Below, piece after piece: positions 44,739 to 53,021 of a stretch of 64,000 bases of DNA; the stretch's first letter is position 1; every line of letters begins with the position of its first letter. A model generated the notes under the pieces. That model ran no database searches. It had not been told where the DNA came from and was given only the letters and a program-made list of their open reading frames with translations. The DNA comes from Pseudomonas denitrificans (nom. rej.) (GTDB lineage: Bacteria; Pseudomonadota; Gammaproteobacteria; Pseudomonadales; Pseudomonadaceae), in contig NZ_CP043626.1 in NCBI RefSeq assembly GCF_008807415.1, positions 4,316,501 through 4,380,500 of the forward strand, in the 5' to 3' direction. The position numbers were made by a program, and so were the translations under genes.

Positions 44739-45596
44739 ATGCCCCGCGATTGGCTTGACCTGTCCGCCCCACCCGCCCTCACCGGCCTGTTCGCCCGCGC
44801 CGCCGTGCGCCGCGGCGTGCGTGGCCGCAGCCTGCCGACCCGCGGCTTGCGCTGCCCGGTCACGGTCGACCCGAAGCACCTGGAGCGTTATCGCAAGGTC
44901 TGTGGCTTCGCCGACAACCACCTGCTGCCGCCCACCTACCCGCACATCCTCGCCTTCGGCCTGCAGATGGGCCTGCTGACGGACGCGCGCTTCCCCTTCC
45001 CGCTGCTGGGCCTGGTGCACCTGGAAAACCGTATCAGCGTGTTGCGTCCGCTCGGCGGCCTGGGGCCGTTCAACGTCAGCGTGCGGGTGGATGACCTGCA
45101 GCCCCACGAGAAAGGCGTGACCTTCAGCATCATCACCCAACTGCACGACCAGCTCGGGCTGCTCTGGGAGGGTGACAGCCGCATTCTGTTCCGCGGCATG
45201 CGCCTGGACGGCACGCCGCCGGCCCGCGAAGAGGTGGCCGAGCTGCCGCTGGAGCAGATCGACGCCTGGAACTGCCCGGCGGACATCGGCCGGCGCTACG
45301 CCCGCGTGGCCGGCGACTACAACCCGATCCACCTGTCCGCCGCCAGCGCCAAGCTGTTCGGTTTCCCCCGTGCCATCGCCCATGGCTTGTGGAACAAGGC
45401 GCGCAGTCTGGCCGCCCTGGGCGAGCGCCTGCCGATGGCCGGCTATCGGGTCGACGTGCGCTTCCAGAAGCCGGTGCTGCTGCCGTCCCAGGTCAACCTG
45501 CTGGCCAGTGAGCCGGCGCCTTCCGGGCAGTTCAGCCTGCGCGGCAAGGACGGCCTGCCGCACATGGCCGGCAGCTGGAGCCCGCTGGACGTTTGA
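44739..45596 (+). CDS. MaoC-like hot-dog dehydratase
   Basis: A 285-residue double-hot-dog protein. The catalytic R-hydratase motif is in the C-terminal half (DYNPIHLSAASAKLFGF, then AIAHGLW) with the Asp-His pair present. The N-terminal half is a degenerate hot-dog. It hydrates enoyl-CoA or dehydrates 3-hydroxyacyl thioesters. With the thiolase and FabG4-like genes it completes a reductive or oxidative acyl cycle. Shine-Dalgarno CAGGAG upstream. Confidence 0.88.
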   Translation: MPRDWLDLSAPPALTGLFARAAVRRGVRGRSLPTRGLRCPVTVDPKHLERYRKVCGFADNHLLPPTYPHILAFGLQMGLLTDARFPFPLLGLVHLENRISVLRPLGGLGPFNVSVRVDDLQPHEKGVTFSIITQLHDQLGLLWEGDSRILFRGMRLDGTPPAREEVAELPLEQIDAWNCPADIGRRYARVAGDYNPIHLSAASAKLFGFPRAIAHGLWNKARSLAALGERLPMAGYRVDVRFQKPVLLPSQVNLLASEPAPSGQFSLRGKDGLPHMAGSWSPLDV

Positions 45597-45614
45597 CGCG
45601 CCAGGCTTGAAGCT

Positions 45615-45638
45615 ATGGGGCTCACGTTGGAGCCCCAT
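45615..45638 (+). promoter_or_regulatory. Hairpin covering the Shine-Dalgarno of the pyrophosphohydrolase gene
   Basis: A perfect 9-bp stem (ATGGGGCTC / GAGCCCCAT) with a 6-nt loop. The GGAG likely used for the start at 45643 (45629-45632) straddles the loop and the right arm. It could limit initiation or act as a weak terminator after the MaoC gene. Confidence 0.55.
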
Positions 45639-45642
45639 CTGC

Positions 45643-45960
45643 ATGAACCTCGAAGCCATCACCGCGCGCCTGCACGCCATCCGCGACCACAACGACTGGA
45701 GTCGCTTCCACAGCCCGAAGAACCTGGCCATGGCGGCCAGCGTGGAAATGGCCGAGCTGGTGGAAATCTTCCAGTGGCTGCGCGAGGACGAGTCGCGCCA
45801 GCTGCCGCCGGAGAAACTCGCCCACGCCGGGCAGGAAGTCGGTGACATCGTCCTTTACCTGCTGCTGATGTGCGCGGAACTGGGCATCGACATGGACCAG
45901 GCAGTGCTCGCCAAGCTGGCCGACAGTGAGCGGCGCTTCATCGAGGGGGGCGCCAAGTGA
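45643..45960 (+). CDS. MazG-like nucleotide pyrophosphohydrolase
   Basis: A 105-residue all-alpha NTP pyrophosphatase. The Mg-binding ExxE(12-28)ExxD pattern is EMAELVE then EVGDIVLYLLL. It is of the RS21-C6/dCTPase-like class (MazG-related) that cleans modified or excess dNTPs. The stop overlaps the cmoM start (GTGA). Substrate not predictable. Confidence 0.88.
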   Translation: MNLEAITARLHAIRDHNDWSRFHSPKNLAMAASVEMAELVEIFQWLREDESRQLPPEKLAHAGQEVGDIVLYLLLMCAELGIDMDQAVLAKLADSERRFIEGGAK

Positions 45961-46727
45961 GCGATTCCCCGAAGACCGGCGACCGCCATTTCGACGAACT
46001 GGCCACGCGCTTCGCCGAGAAGATCTACGGCGGCGCCAAGGGTGCCATTCGCCTTGCCGTGCTGCAGGCCGACCTCGCCGAGGCGCTGCCCGACCGCCCG
46101 CTGCGCGTGCTGGATATCGGCGCGGGGCTGGGCCACATGTCGCTGTGGCTGGCCGGGCGCGGCCACGACGTCACCCTCGCCGAGCCCGCCGCGCCGATGC
46201 TCGAAGGCGCACGCCAGCGCTTCGATGAAGCCGGCCTGCAGGCTACCTTCATCGCCGCGCCTTGGCAGGACCTGCTCGGCCAGCTCAATGAACCCTATGA
46301 CCTGGTGATCTGCCACGCCGTGCTGGAATGGCTGGCCGAACCGCTGGCGATCCTGCCCGTGCTGCACCAGCTGACCCGCGCCGATGGCTGGCTGTCCCTG
46401 GCCTTCTACAACCGCGACGCGCTGATCTACCGCAACCTGCTCAAGGGCCACTTCCGCAAGCTGCGCAAGAACCGTTTCTCCGGCGAGGGCCAGAGCCTGA
46501 CCCCGCAGGAACCGCTCGACCCACGCGTACTCGAAGCCGCCATGGCCGGCCACTGGAGCATCGAGGCGCGCAGCGGCGTGCGGGTGTTTCACGACTACAT
46601 GCCGGTGGAGTTCCAGCACAAGGCCGAGCCATTGGACCTGGTGGAGATGGAACTGCAATACCGTCGACATCCCGCCTTCGCCGGCCTCGGCCGCTACCTG
46701 CACTGGCTGTGCCGGCCGCAGGATTAG
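45957..46727 (+). CDS. cmoM: tRNA 5-carboxymethoxyuridine methyltransferase CmoM
   Basis: A 256-residue SAM-dependent methyltransferase. It matches E. coli CmoM (SmtA) along its length: HFDELATRFAEKIYGGAKG, VLDIGAGLGHMSLWLA, ICHAVLEWLAEP, LSLAFYN and GVRVFHDYMP. It methylates cmo5U34 to mcmo5U in wobble positions of tRNAs. A GTG start overlaps the preceding stop. Confidence 0.92.
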   Translation: MSDSPKTGDRHFDELATRFAEKIYGGAKGAIRLAVLQADLAEALPDRPLRVLDIGAGLGHMSLWLAGRGHDVTLAEPAAPMLEGARQRFDEAGLQATFIAAPWQDLLGQLNEPYDLVICHAVLEWLAEPLAILPVLHQLTRADGWLSLAFYNRDALIYRNLLKGHFRKLRKNRFSGEGQSLTPQEPLDPRVLEAAMAGHWSIEARSGVRVFHDYMPVEFQHKAEPLDLVEMELQYRRHPAFAGLGRYLHWLCRPQD

Positions 46728-46780
46728 GTGCATAGTTGCCACTGCGCACGCCTTACCAAACCGGTGTGCCGGAGTCCGTC

Positions 46781-47362
46781 ATGCCGCGTTACCTGTTGAT
46801 CCTGCCGCTGCTCAGCGCCCTGGCTGCCTGCCAGGGCCAGAACCCCTACAGCAACACCTCGCTGCCGATCCCGCCCGCGCCCGCGCAGGCCGCCAACCCC
46901 GGCCTCGACCCCGGCAGCTACCCGGCCCCGCCGCTGGACTACGGGCGCTACCGCTCGTGGAGCTGGATGGACGGCAGCAGTTTCGGTGGCCCGCTGCAGG
47001 ACGCCGTCAGCGAAGCCCTCGACCAGCGCGGCCTGCGCCCGGCGCGCTCGAATGCCCCGGCGGACCTGAGCGTCAGCGCGCACCTGTCCAGCGAGCAACG
47101 CACCCGGCAGACCACCGACTATTACGGCGGCGGCTACTACGGCGGCTGGAACGACCCCTGGTACGGCGGCGCTTCCTACCCCGTCACCCGCACCTACGTG
47201 GTCACCGTCAGCGTGGTGCGCATCGCCCTGTACGACGCCCATAACCACCAGGAAATCTGGAGTGGCAGCGCCGAATACGAAAACGCCAGCAGCCAGACCG
47301 ACCAGGCCCGCGCCCTGCGCGAAGCCGCGCGCAAGGCCATGGACGGTTACCCGCCGGGCTGA
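46781..47362 (+). CDS. DUF4136 lipoprotein, first copy
   Basis: A 193-residue lipoprotein with lipobox LAAC (Cys17). The mature domain follows the DUF4136 plan: YRSWSWMD, then [15 protein letters not shown], a Gly/Tyr-rich loop ([17 protein letters not shown]) and the C-terminal beta-rich half with [16 protein letters not shown]. Function unknown; family members are envelope proteins. A paralogue lies at 48406-48978. Its 3' end overlaps the convergent glycerophosphodiesterase gene by 16 nt. Confidence 0.85.
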   Translation: MPRYLLILPLLSALAACQGQNPYSNTSLPIPPAPAQAANPGLDPGSYPAPPLDYGRYRSWSWMDGSSFGGPLQDAVSEALDQRGLRPARSNAPADLSVSAHLSSEQRTRQTTDYYGGGYYGGWNDPWYGGASYPVTRTYVVTVSVVRIALYDAHNHQEIWSGSAEYENASSQTDQARALREAARKAMDGYPPG

Positions 47363-48273
47363 AGCCCGGCGCGCCGGTAGGCAGGCACGCTCGCCGGCGA
47401 GTCCACCATCACCGCATCCGCTCCCAATTCGCGCGCCGCGCCATAGGCGGCTGCGGAATTGATGCCGAACATCACCACCTTCGTCCCCTTGGCGCGGCGC
47501 ACGCAGGCCATCGCCTGCGGCGTCCACAGCTTCGCGGGCTTCACCGGGTAGGACGACAAGCCCAGGGTGAATTGCTCCGTCACCGTCAGATCGCGCTCCA
47601 GCTCGATGCCCATCCAGGCGCCAGCGGCCGGTGGCGAACAACGGCCGGCCAGCGCCAGATCGACCAGCCGGTTACGCGTGGCGTCGCGGCTCTCGAAGCG
47701 CCGCGCGCGGTCGCCGTAGTGCTGTGCCAGGTAATCGCTGGCATCACGCTCGGTGGAGTAGAAACGCACCCGCGACCACGCCTGTTGCTGATCCAGCGTG
47801 CGGGCCACCGCGTCGATGACCTCGCCCACCGGTTGCGCCTTGATATCGAGGAACACCGGCACTGTCGGTGCAATGGCCTGCAGTGCCTCGGCCAGTGTCG
47901 GGATCGCCTGCGGCTGCGCGCGGTACGGGTAATTGCCCGCCGCATCCTTGAACTGATAACCCGCATTCACCCGGCGCTGCTGTTCCAGCGACTTCGAACC
48001 CACGGCGCCCTGGGCATCGGTCAATGCCGCGAGGTCCGCCGGCCGGTACAGCATCGCAACACCATCGGCGGAAACCTGAACAGACAGCCAGAGCACATCG
48101 CTGTGGTTGGCCAGCGCCTTGCCTATCGCCAGCAGCGTGTTCTCTGGTGCATCCGCCGCGCCGGCTCGATGCGCCACCACCTCGGGTTGTGGCAGCGCCG
48201 GACGCACGCTGTCGAAGCTGCATCCCGCAAGCAGCAGCATCCCCAGTGTCGTCACGGGCAGCCCATGCTTCAT
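47347..48273 (-). CDS. Glycerophosphodiester phosphodiesterase-family lipoprotein
   Basis: A 308-residue protein with a lipoprotein signal (LLLAGC, Cys18) and a GDPD TIM-barrel: [14 protein letters not shown] (the HR...ENT catalytic motif), [10 protein letters not shown] (where most members have E-I-K) and a C-terminal loop [10 protein letters not shown]. It may hydrolyse glycerophosphodiesters in the envelope. The start MKHGLP at 48273 is chosen because GGAGAAGGAC precedes it. It lies between two DUF4136 lipoprotein genes, on the opposite strand. Confidence 0.85.
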   Translation of the reverse strand: MKHGLPVTTLGMLLLAGCSFDSVRPALPQPEVVAHRAGAADAPENTLLAIGKALANHSDVLWLSVQVSADGVAMLYRPADLAALTDAQGAVGSKSLEQQRRVNAGYQFKDAAGNYPYRAQPQAIPTLAEALQAIAPTVPVFLDIKAQPVGEVIDAVARTLDQQQAWSRVRFYSTERDASDYLAQHYGDRARRFESRDATRNRLVDLALAGRCSPPAAGAWMGIELERDLTVTEQFTLGLSSYPVKPAKLWTPQAMACVRRAKGTKVVMFGINSAAAYGAARELGADAVMVDSPASVPAYRRAGLQPGG

Positions 48274-48405
48274 GTCCTTCTCCATTCCTTGAACGAGCGA
48301 CGACTCTAGCAACCGGAAGCACCGCGCTAGACGCGGAACATTCCCCGCTTGCCAATCCTTCTGCCTTGCGCTTGGATGGAATTCTCTGACAGGAGTATTG
48401 CGATC

Positions 48406-48978
48406 ATGATCCGCCGTTTGCTGTCCCGTTCACTGCTGCTGAGCCTGATGCTCGGCCTCGCCGCCTGCGAAACCACCAGCGTCAGCCGCGACTACGACAC
48501 CACCCGCGACTTTTCCCGCTACCTGACCTGGAGCTGGGCACAGCCGGCCTTCGAGTACCGCCCGGATGATCCGCGCATCAAGAGCGACCTCACCGAGCAG
48601 CGCATCAGCGATGCGATTGCCGGCGAGTTCGACCAGCGCGGCCTGCGCCAGGCACAGGGCGGCAACCCCGGCGACGTGAAACTGCGCGCCTACCTGATCG
48701 TCGACCAGCGCCAGGACCAGGTCACCACCTACAGCGGCGGCTACTGGGGCGGTTACTGGGGAGGCTACTGGGGCCCGCCACCCATGGCCGAGAGCCGCAC
48801 CGTGACCTACAAGGTCGCCACCATCCAGGTCGACATGTTCGACGGCAAGGACGGCAAGCTGGTCTGGCGCGGCAGCGGCGAGCAGATCATGCGCAGCAGC
48901 CCGCCGACGCCCGCCGAGCGCGAAGCGGCGATCCGCGAGACGGTGCAGAAGATCATCGCCCAGTACCCGCCGCACTGA
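48406..48978 (+). CDS. DUF4136 lipoprotein, second copy
   Basis: A 190-residue lipoprotein with lipobox LAAC (Cys20). DUF4136 blocks: YLTWSWAQPAF, ISDAIAGEFDQRGLRQA, a GGYWGGYWGGYWG repeat, and VDMFDGKDGKLVWRGSGEQ. It is clearly homologous to the 46781-47362 protein. Start at 48406 follows CAGGAG. Envelope protein of unknown role. Confidence 0.87.
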   Translation: MIRRLLSRSLLLSLMLGLAACETTSVSRDYDTTRDFSRYLTWSWAQPAFEYRPDDPRIKSDLTEQRISDAIAGEFDQRGLRQAQGGNPGDVKLRAYLIVDQRQDQVTTYSGGYWGGYWGGYWGPPPMAESRTVTYKVATIQVDMFDGKDGKLVWRGSGEQIMRSSPPTPAEREAAIRETVQKIIAQYPPH

Positions 48979-49006
48979 TCGGCCCGACCATGACACGGGA
49001 GACCGC

Positions 49007-49501
49007 GTGAACCAGCCCGCCCTGCAACACCGCCCCGCCCTCGCCGACGACCTCGGCGAGGTGGTCGGCTTTCCCCAGGACGCCGACGAACTCTTCTACT
49101 GCTACCCCAAGGCGAGCTGGCCGCTGACCATCGGCCAACTCGCCGCCGCCATCGCCGAGCGGCGCGGCAGCACCGTGGCGCTGCAGGGTGGCCGGGTCGC
49201 CGGCTTCGCCAACTTCTACCAGTGGCAACCCAACGAATTCTGCGCGCTGGGCAACATGATGGTCGCGCCCTGGGCGCGGCGGCACGGCGTCGCGCAGTAC
49301 CTGATCGAGGTCATGGAGAATCTCGCCCGCGACCAGTACAAGGCGCAGGTCATGAAGGTGTCCTGCTTCAACGCCAACGCCGCCGGCCTGCTGCTTTATG
49401 CACGCCTGGGCTACAAGCCGCAGGGCATCGTCGAGCGCGCCGACTCGCAAGGCCGGCGCATCGCCCTGGTCCAACTGGAGAAAGCCCTTGTCCACGCCTG
49501 A
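49007..49501 (+). CDS. GNAT-family N-acetyltransferase
   Basis: A 164-residue GNAT enzyme. The acetyl-CoA pyrophosphate-binding loop is VAPWARRHGVAQYL after the LGNMMV strand. The C-terminal part CFNANAAGLLLYARLGYKPQG is typical. GTG start with ACGGGAGA upstream. First gene of a compact four-gene series with the DsrE, GcvH-like and VanX genes. Acceptor substrate unknown. Confidence 0.87.
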   Translation: MNQPALQHRPALADDLGEVVGFPQDADELFYCYPKASWPLTIGQLAAAIAERRGSTVALQGGRVAGFANFYQWQPNEFCALGNMMVAPWARRHGVAQYLIEVMENLARDQYKAQVMKVSCFNANAAGLLLYARLGYKPQGIVERADSQGRRIALVQLEKALVHA

Positions 49502-49862
49502 GCCCCAGCGTGTGCTGATCATCGTCAGCAGCGGCCCGAGCACCCCGGCGCGCTGCGCCGCGCCCTTCTACACCGCCACCCTGCTGGCGTGCATGGATGC
49601 CAAGGTCACCCTGTTCCTCAGCGGCGAAGGCACACGCCTGGCCTTCCAGGACATCGCCGACACGCTCTACGCCGCCGAAGACGGAGAGCCCATCAGCCAC
49701 TTCATCCAGCAGGCCAAGGAAGCCGGCGCCCGCCTGCTGATGTGCCGCGCACCGGGCGTGGCCATCGACGAAAGCCGGCTGATCGAGGAAGTCGACGAGA
49801 TCGCCAGCGGCGGCGAGCTGGCGCGCATGATCCTCGAATACGACCGGGTGCTGACGCTGTGA
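49488..49862 (+). CDS. DsrE/DsrF-like family protein
   Basis: A 124-residue protein of the DsrE-like fold (VLIIVSSGP...; ATLLACMDAKVTLFLSGEGT; AGARLLMCRAPGV). Cys86 in the LLMCRAP loop sits where sulfur-relay DsrE/TusD-type proteins carry the active Cys; Cys23 and Cys35 are also present. The best start is TTG at 49488 with GGAG 7 nt upstream, overlapping the GNAT gene by 14 nt. It may carry sulfane sulfur or just share the fold. Its stop overlaps the next gene (GTGA). Confidence 0.78.
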   Translation: MSTPEPQRVLIIVSSGPSTPARCAAPFYTATLLACMDAKVTLFLSGEGTRLAFQDIADTLYAAEDGEPISHFIQQAKEAGARLLMCRAPGVAIDESRLIEEVDEIASGGELARMILEYDRVLTL

Positions 49863-50320
49863 AGCTGCACGGCCTGGAGTTCCCGGACGACCTGCTCTAC
49901 GCGCCCGACTACAACCTCTGGCTGCGCGAGGAGGAAGGCGGCGCCGTCACCCTCGGGCTCACCGCCTACGGCTGCGCGGTCTACGGGCAGATATTCGCCT
50001 TCACCCCCAAGCGCGACGGCTGGCACATCGACTGCGACCGCAGCTTCGGCGTGGTGGAATTCGCCAAGGCCGCCTCGTCGGCGCGCAGCCCGCTGGACGG
50101 CACCGTCCTCGCCAGCAACGAAGCCGTGGTGCGCAGGCCAGGGCTGATCAACCAGGACTGCTATGGCGAAGGCTGGATGGTGCGCCTGAAGCCCGACGAC
50201 TGGAGCGCCGCCCGCGCTCGCTTCCTCCAGGGCGAAGCCGCACTGGAGGCCTTCGCCCAGCGCATGCACCTGGACAACTTCGACCCCGACGACGACGGGG
50301 TCCAGGCCCTGCGCCCATGA
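49859..50320 (+). CDS. GcvH-like lipoyl-carrier protein
   Basis: A 153-residue protein resembling glycine-cleavage H protein. The lipoyl-attachment region reads VVEFAKAASSARSPLDGTV with the acceptor Lys at K70, matching ESVKAAS...SG in E. coli GcvH; the end of the fold (GLINQDCYGEGWMVRLK) also fits. No gcvP or gcvT is nearby. Instead it is coupled (4-nt overlaps) between a DsrE-like and a VanX-like gene. GTG start at 49859. Possibly a dedicated lipoate carrier rather than part of glycine cleavage. Confidence 0.78.
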   Translation: MKLHGLEFPDDLLYAPDYNLWLREEEGGAVTLGLTAYGCAVYGQIFAFTPKRDGWHIDCDRSFGVVEFAKAASSARSPLDGTVLASNEAVVRRPGLINQDCYGEGWMVRLKPDDWSAARARFLQGEAALEAFAQRMHLDNFDPDDDGVQALRP

Positions 50321-51000
50321 GCCGGGCAGGCGCGCAGTTCACGCTGCTGCTCTGCCTGCTCATCAGCCCGCCGCTACGCGCCGACCAGCCAACCCAGGAA
50401 GGCTTCGTCTATCTCGACCAGGTGCTGAAGACCGCGCGCTATGACGTGCGCTACGCCGGCGCCGACAACTTCGTCGGCGAGCCCATCGACGGTTACCAGA
50501 AGGCGCGGATCATCCTCACCCGCGAAGCCGCCACCGCCTTGGCTGCCGTGGAAAAGGACGTTGCCCTGAGCGGCCTGGCGCTGAAGATCTTCGATGGCTA
50601 TCGCCCGCAGCGCGCAGTGGAAGACTTCCGCCGCTGGGCCGCCGACCCGCACGACATCCGCCAGAAGGCCCGCTACTACCCGCACATGGACAAGCCCGCG
50701 CTGTTCCGCGACGGCTACATCGCCAAGCACTCCGGGCACTCGCGCGGCAGTACTGTCGACCTCACGCTGGTGGATTCGAAAACCGGGGAGGAGGTGGACA
50801 TGGGCAGCCCGTTCGACTTCTTCGGGCCCATCTCCCATCACGGCACGGCGCTGGTCAGCGTGCAGCAGACGCGCAACCGCGAGACGCTGCGCCAGGCCAT
50901 GCTGCGGCACGGCTTCGAGCCTTACAGCGCCGAGTGGTGGCACTACACCCTGAAGGCCGAGCCTTACCCGCAGACCTACTTCGACTTCCCGGTGCAGTGA
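50317..51000 (+). CDS. D-Ala-D-Ala dipeptidase, VanX/DdpX family
   Basis: A 227-residue exported M15 metallopeptidase. Signal peptide residues 1-22. The zinc motif SGHSRGSTVD supplies His and Asp, and EWWH near the C-terminus supplies the catalytic Glu and third His. KIFDGYRPQRAV contains the conserved Arg. It would split D-Ala-D-Ala in the periplasm for recycling; it does not by itself imply vancomycin resistance. ATGA overlap with the GcvH-like gene. Confidence 0.9.
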   Translation: MSRAGAQFTLLLCLLISPPLRADQPTQEGFVYLDQVLKTARYDVRYAGADNFVGEPIDGYQKARIILTREAATALAAVEKDVALSGLALKIFDGYRPQRAVEDFRRWAADPHDIRQKARYYPHMDKPALFRDGYIAKHSGHSRGSTVDLTLVDSKTGEEVDMGSPFDFFGPISHHGTALVSVQQTRNRETLRQAMLRHGFEPYSAEWWHYTLKAEPYPQTYFDFPVQ

Positions 51001-51030
51001 AGGACAGCGGCCGTCCCTGGCCGTGGTGGA

Positions 51031-51456
51031 TCAGTTGTCGTGCTGGGTGTTCTTGTGGGCCGGCTTGGTGGCGGAGATCGCCGTAGCCTTGGTCTTGCCC
51101 TGGGTATCCCTGGAGTGCGCCACGGCGGACGTCGCCTGCCCATGGCCCTTGCTGTCGTTCTTCTCGCTGCCGTAGTGATTGCCGCTCAGGCCATGGTCGC
51201 GGGTGGCCTTGCCGGCGTGCTCGCCACCGTCGTTCGCGCCATTGCTGTTGCTGCCGTGGTTACCGCCGGCATCGCCCTTGCCACCACCGTGGCCACCGCC
51301 ATTACCACCACCGCTTCCGCCGCCATTGCCACCACCGTGACCGCCACCATCGCCCTTGGCATAGGCCGAACCGATGGGCGAGAAGTCGGCAGGCAGCAAG
51401 GCTGTCGTGCCGAGTGCGACTGCACAGGCTACTGCAACAACCAGGGACATTTTCAT
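51031..51456 (-). CDS. Exported glycine/histidine-rich low-complexity protein
   Basis: A 141-residue protein. A signal peptide (MKMSLVVAVACAVALGTTAL) is followed by a GGGHGGGNGGGSGGGN-type run (about residues 36-58) and a polar, Lys/His/Ser-rich tail. No fold is predicted by eye; His-rich runs could bind metal. Start at 51456 has GGAGG upstream. Divergent from the CigR-like gene, 179 bp apart. Confidence 0.72.
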   Translation of the reverse strand: MKMSLVVAVACAVALGTTALLPADFSPIGSAYAKGDGGGHGGGNGGGSGGGNGGGHGGGKGDAGGNHGSNSNGANDGGEHAGKATRDHGLSGNHYGSEKNDSKGHGQATSAVAHSRDTQGKTKATAISATKPAHKNTQHDN

Positions 51457-51635
51457 CTTGTTATCGCCTCCATGGGCGGGTCTTGGGATACCTCTATGAC
51501 CCTGGCGCAGGCCCCGCCGTTCGCGGCCTGCCGACGAAGTGCCAGCACGCATGTGCCAACTTGGCCGCCACCGAAGTGTTGCGGCAACGGCTACGCTCAC
51601 CGGCACAGGAGTCTCACCATGGAGGCAACACGGAC

Positions 51636-52052
51636 ATGTCCAGAATCAACACCCTTCTGGCGGCAGCCATCGGCGTCGCCCTGCTGGGCACCAGCCCCCT
51701 GCTGATGGCCGATCCGGGCAAGAACAAAGGACACGACAAAGGCGGCCAGCACGGCAATCAGGGCAACAACTGGCAAGGCGGCCCGAGCATCGACATCGGC
51801 GGCGTGCAGGTCATCCTCAACGACAATCGCAACTACTGGAGCCCCGGCGCGGCGCTGCCGCCCGGCATCCAGAAGAACCTGGCCCGCGGCAAGCCGCTGC
51901 CGCCGGGCATCGCCAAGAAGCTCGACGGCCGCCTGGTCGGCCGTCTGCCCCACTACGACGGCTACGAATGGCAGCAGGCCGGCACCGACCTGCTGCTGGT
52001 GACCATCGCCACCGGCGTCATCTACGAAGTGCTGCAGAACGTGCTGGATTGA
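51636..52052 (+). CDS. CigR-family (RcnB-domain) periplasmic protein
   Basis: A 138-residue protein. Signal peptide ends LLMA|DP. A polar HGNQGNN segment leads to the domain: ALPPGIQKNLARGKPLPPGIAKKLDGRLVGRLP (two PPGI repeats), and a C-terminal hydrophobic helix (LLLVTIATGVIYEVLQNVL). This matches the family named after the anti-virulence regulator CigR of Salmonella. The function in pseudomonads is unknown. GGAGG upstream of ATG 51636. Confidence 0.85.
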   Translation: MSRINTLLAAAIGVALLGTSPLLMADPGKNKGHDKGGQHGNQGNNWQGGPSIDIGGVQVILNDNRNYWSPGAALPPGIQKNLARGKPLPPGIAKKLDGRLVGRLPHYDGYEWQQAGTDLLLVTIATGVIYEVLQNVLD

Positions 52053-52098
52053 CGCTGCTTCCCCTGTAGGAGCAACTGTCTTTTCTCGGTGCTTGACC

Positions 52099-52179
52099 GC
52101 TGGCACCCGTAGGGCGAATAACCCGGAACGGGTTATCCGCCAGGACGGCGGATAACGCCATAGGCGTTATGCGCCCTAC
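52099..52179 (+). repeat. 71-bp dispersed palindromic repeat, copy 3
   Basis: Core 52109-52179, in the opposite orientation to copies 1 and 2. It starts GTAGGGCGAATAACCCG and ends GCGTTATGCGCCCTAC. Shares the outer CGCTGGCACCC extension with copy 2. Confidence 0.92.
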
Positions 52180-52202
52180 ATGGGATAGCGAGGCATGGAG
52201 CT

Positions 52203-52254
52203 GTTGCAGGAGCGGGCCATGCCCGCGATCGCGCCCGTGGTGCGCTCCTACAGG
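52203..52254. repeat. REP-like element
   Basis: It reads TTGCAGGAGCGGGCCATGCC, then CGCGATCGCG and GTGGTGCGCTCCTACAGG. Same family as 30365-30409 and 39972-40013. Clustered with the 71-bp repeat between the CigR-like and GrpB-like genes. Confidence 0.75.
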
Positions 52255-52326
52255 ATTACTCGGAACTCCGCCCACCGGATCAACCTCCAACCCTCGCCCC
52301 CACCGCCCCACCGCTGGAGTTACCGC

Positions 52327-52950
52327 ATGACCCCGCAAGCCCCCGAATTCGACGGCCAGCGCTGGAGCAACGCCGAAGAAGACCGCATCGAAGTCGTCGC
52401 CGCCGATCCCCGCTGGCCCCAGCGCTTCGCCGAAGAAGCCGACGCCATCGCCCGTGCCGCCGACCTTCCCGGCCTCGGCATCGAGCACATCGGCAGCACC
52501 GCCGTGCCGGGGCTGGACGCCAAGCCGATCATCGATATCCTCCTGCTGCCGCCACCGGGCAACGACCCGCACCAACTGATCGAACCGCTGCAAGAGCTGG
52601 GCTACCAGTACTGGGCCGAAAACCCCGACACCTCGCGGATGTTCTTCGTCAAAGGCATGCCGCCGCTGGGCAGCGGACGCAGCCACCACGTCCACGTCAT
52701 GGACCTGAGCGACGCCTCGCGACGCCTGCTGTTCCGCGACTGGCTGCGCACCCACCCCGACGACGCGCAGCTCTACGCCCAGGTGAAGCACGAACTGGCG
52801 AAGCGCTTCCCCACCGACCGCGACGCCTACACCGAAGGCAAGGACGAAGTCGTCGCGCAGATACTCGGCCGCGCGCTCAACCCACCCGAGCACCACCGCG
52901 ACGGCGAAGCAGCCCACGGCGGCGAAATCCAGGGGCCGGACAGCCACTGA
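52327..52950 (+). CDS. GrpB family protein (nucleotidyltransferase-like)
   Basis: A 207-residue GrpB/UPF0157 protein. The nucleotidyltransferase-type motif is IEHIGSTAVPGLDAKPIIDIL, with H-x-G-S and D-x-D-like elements; HHVHVMDLSD follows. The family is widespread and uncharacterised. The C-terminal 25 residues are polar and His-rich. Start 52327 has GGAG upstream. Confidence 0.88.
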   Translation: MTPQAPEFDGQRWSNAEEDRIEVVAADPRWPQRFAEEADAIARAADLPGLGIEHIGSTAVPGLDAKPIIDILLLPPPGNDPHQLIEPLQELGYQYWAENPDTSRMFFVKGMPPLGSGRSHHVHVMDLSDASRRLLFRDWLRTHPDDAQLYAQVKHELAKRFPTDRDAYTEGKDEVVAQILGRALNPPEHHRDGEAAHGGEIQGPDSH

Positions 52951-53021
52951 AGAACGCCACGCGTTAATCAGCCGTTAATCCAGCCGGCCGAAGCTCGGGG
53001 CTCCCCTCAGGAGGAAGTCCC

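Noticed and set aside
50317..51000. VanX-like gene as a vancomycin-resistance determinant
   Set aside because: No vanH, vanA or vanS/R genes are present; chromosomal DdpX-type dipeptidases are common in Gram-negative bacteria.
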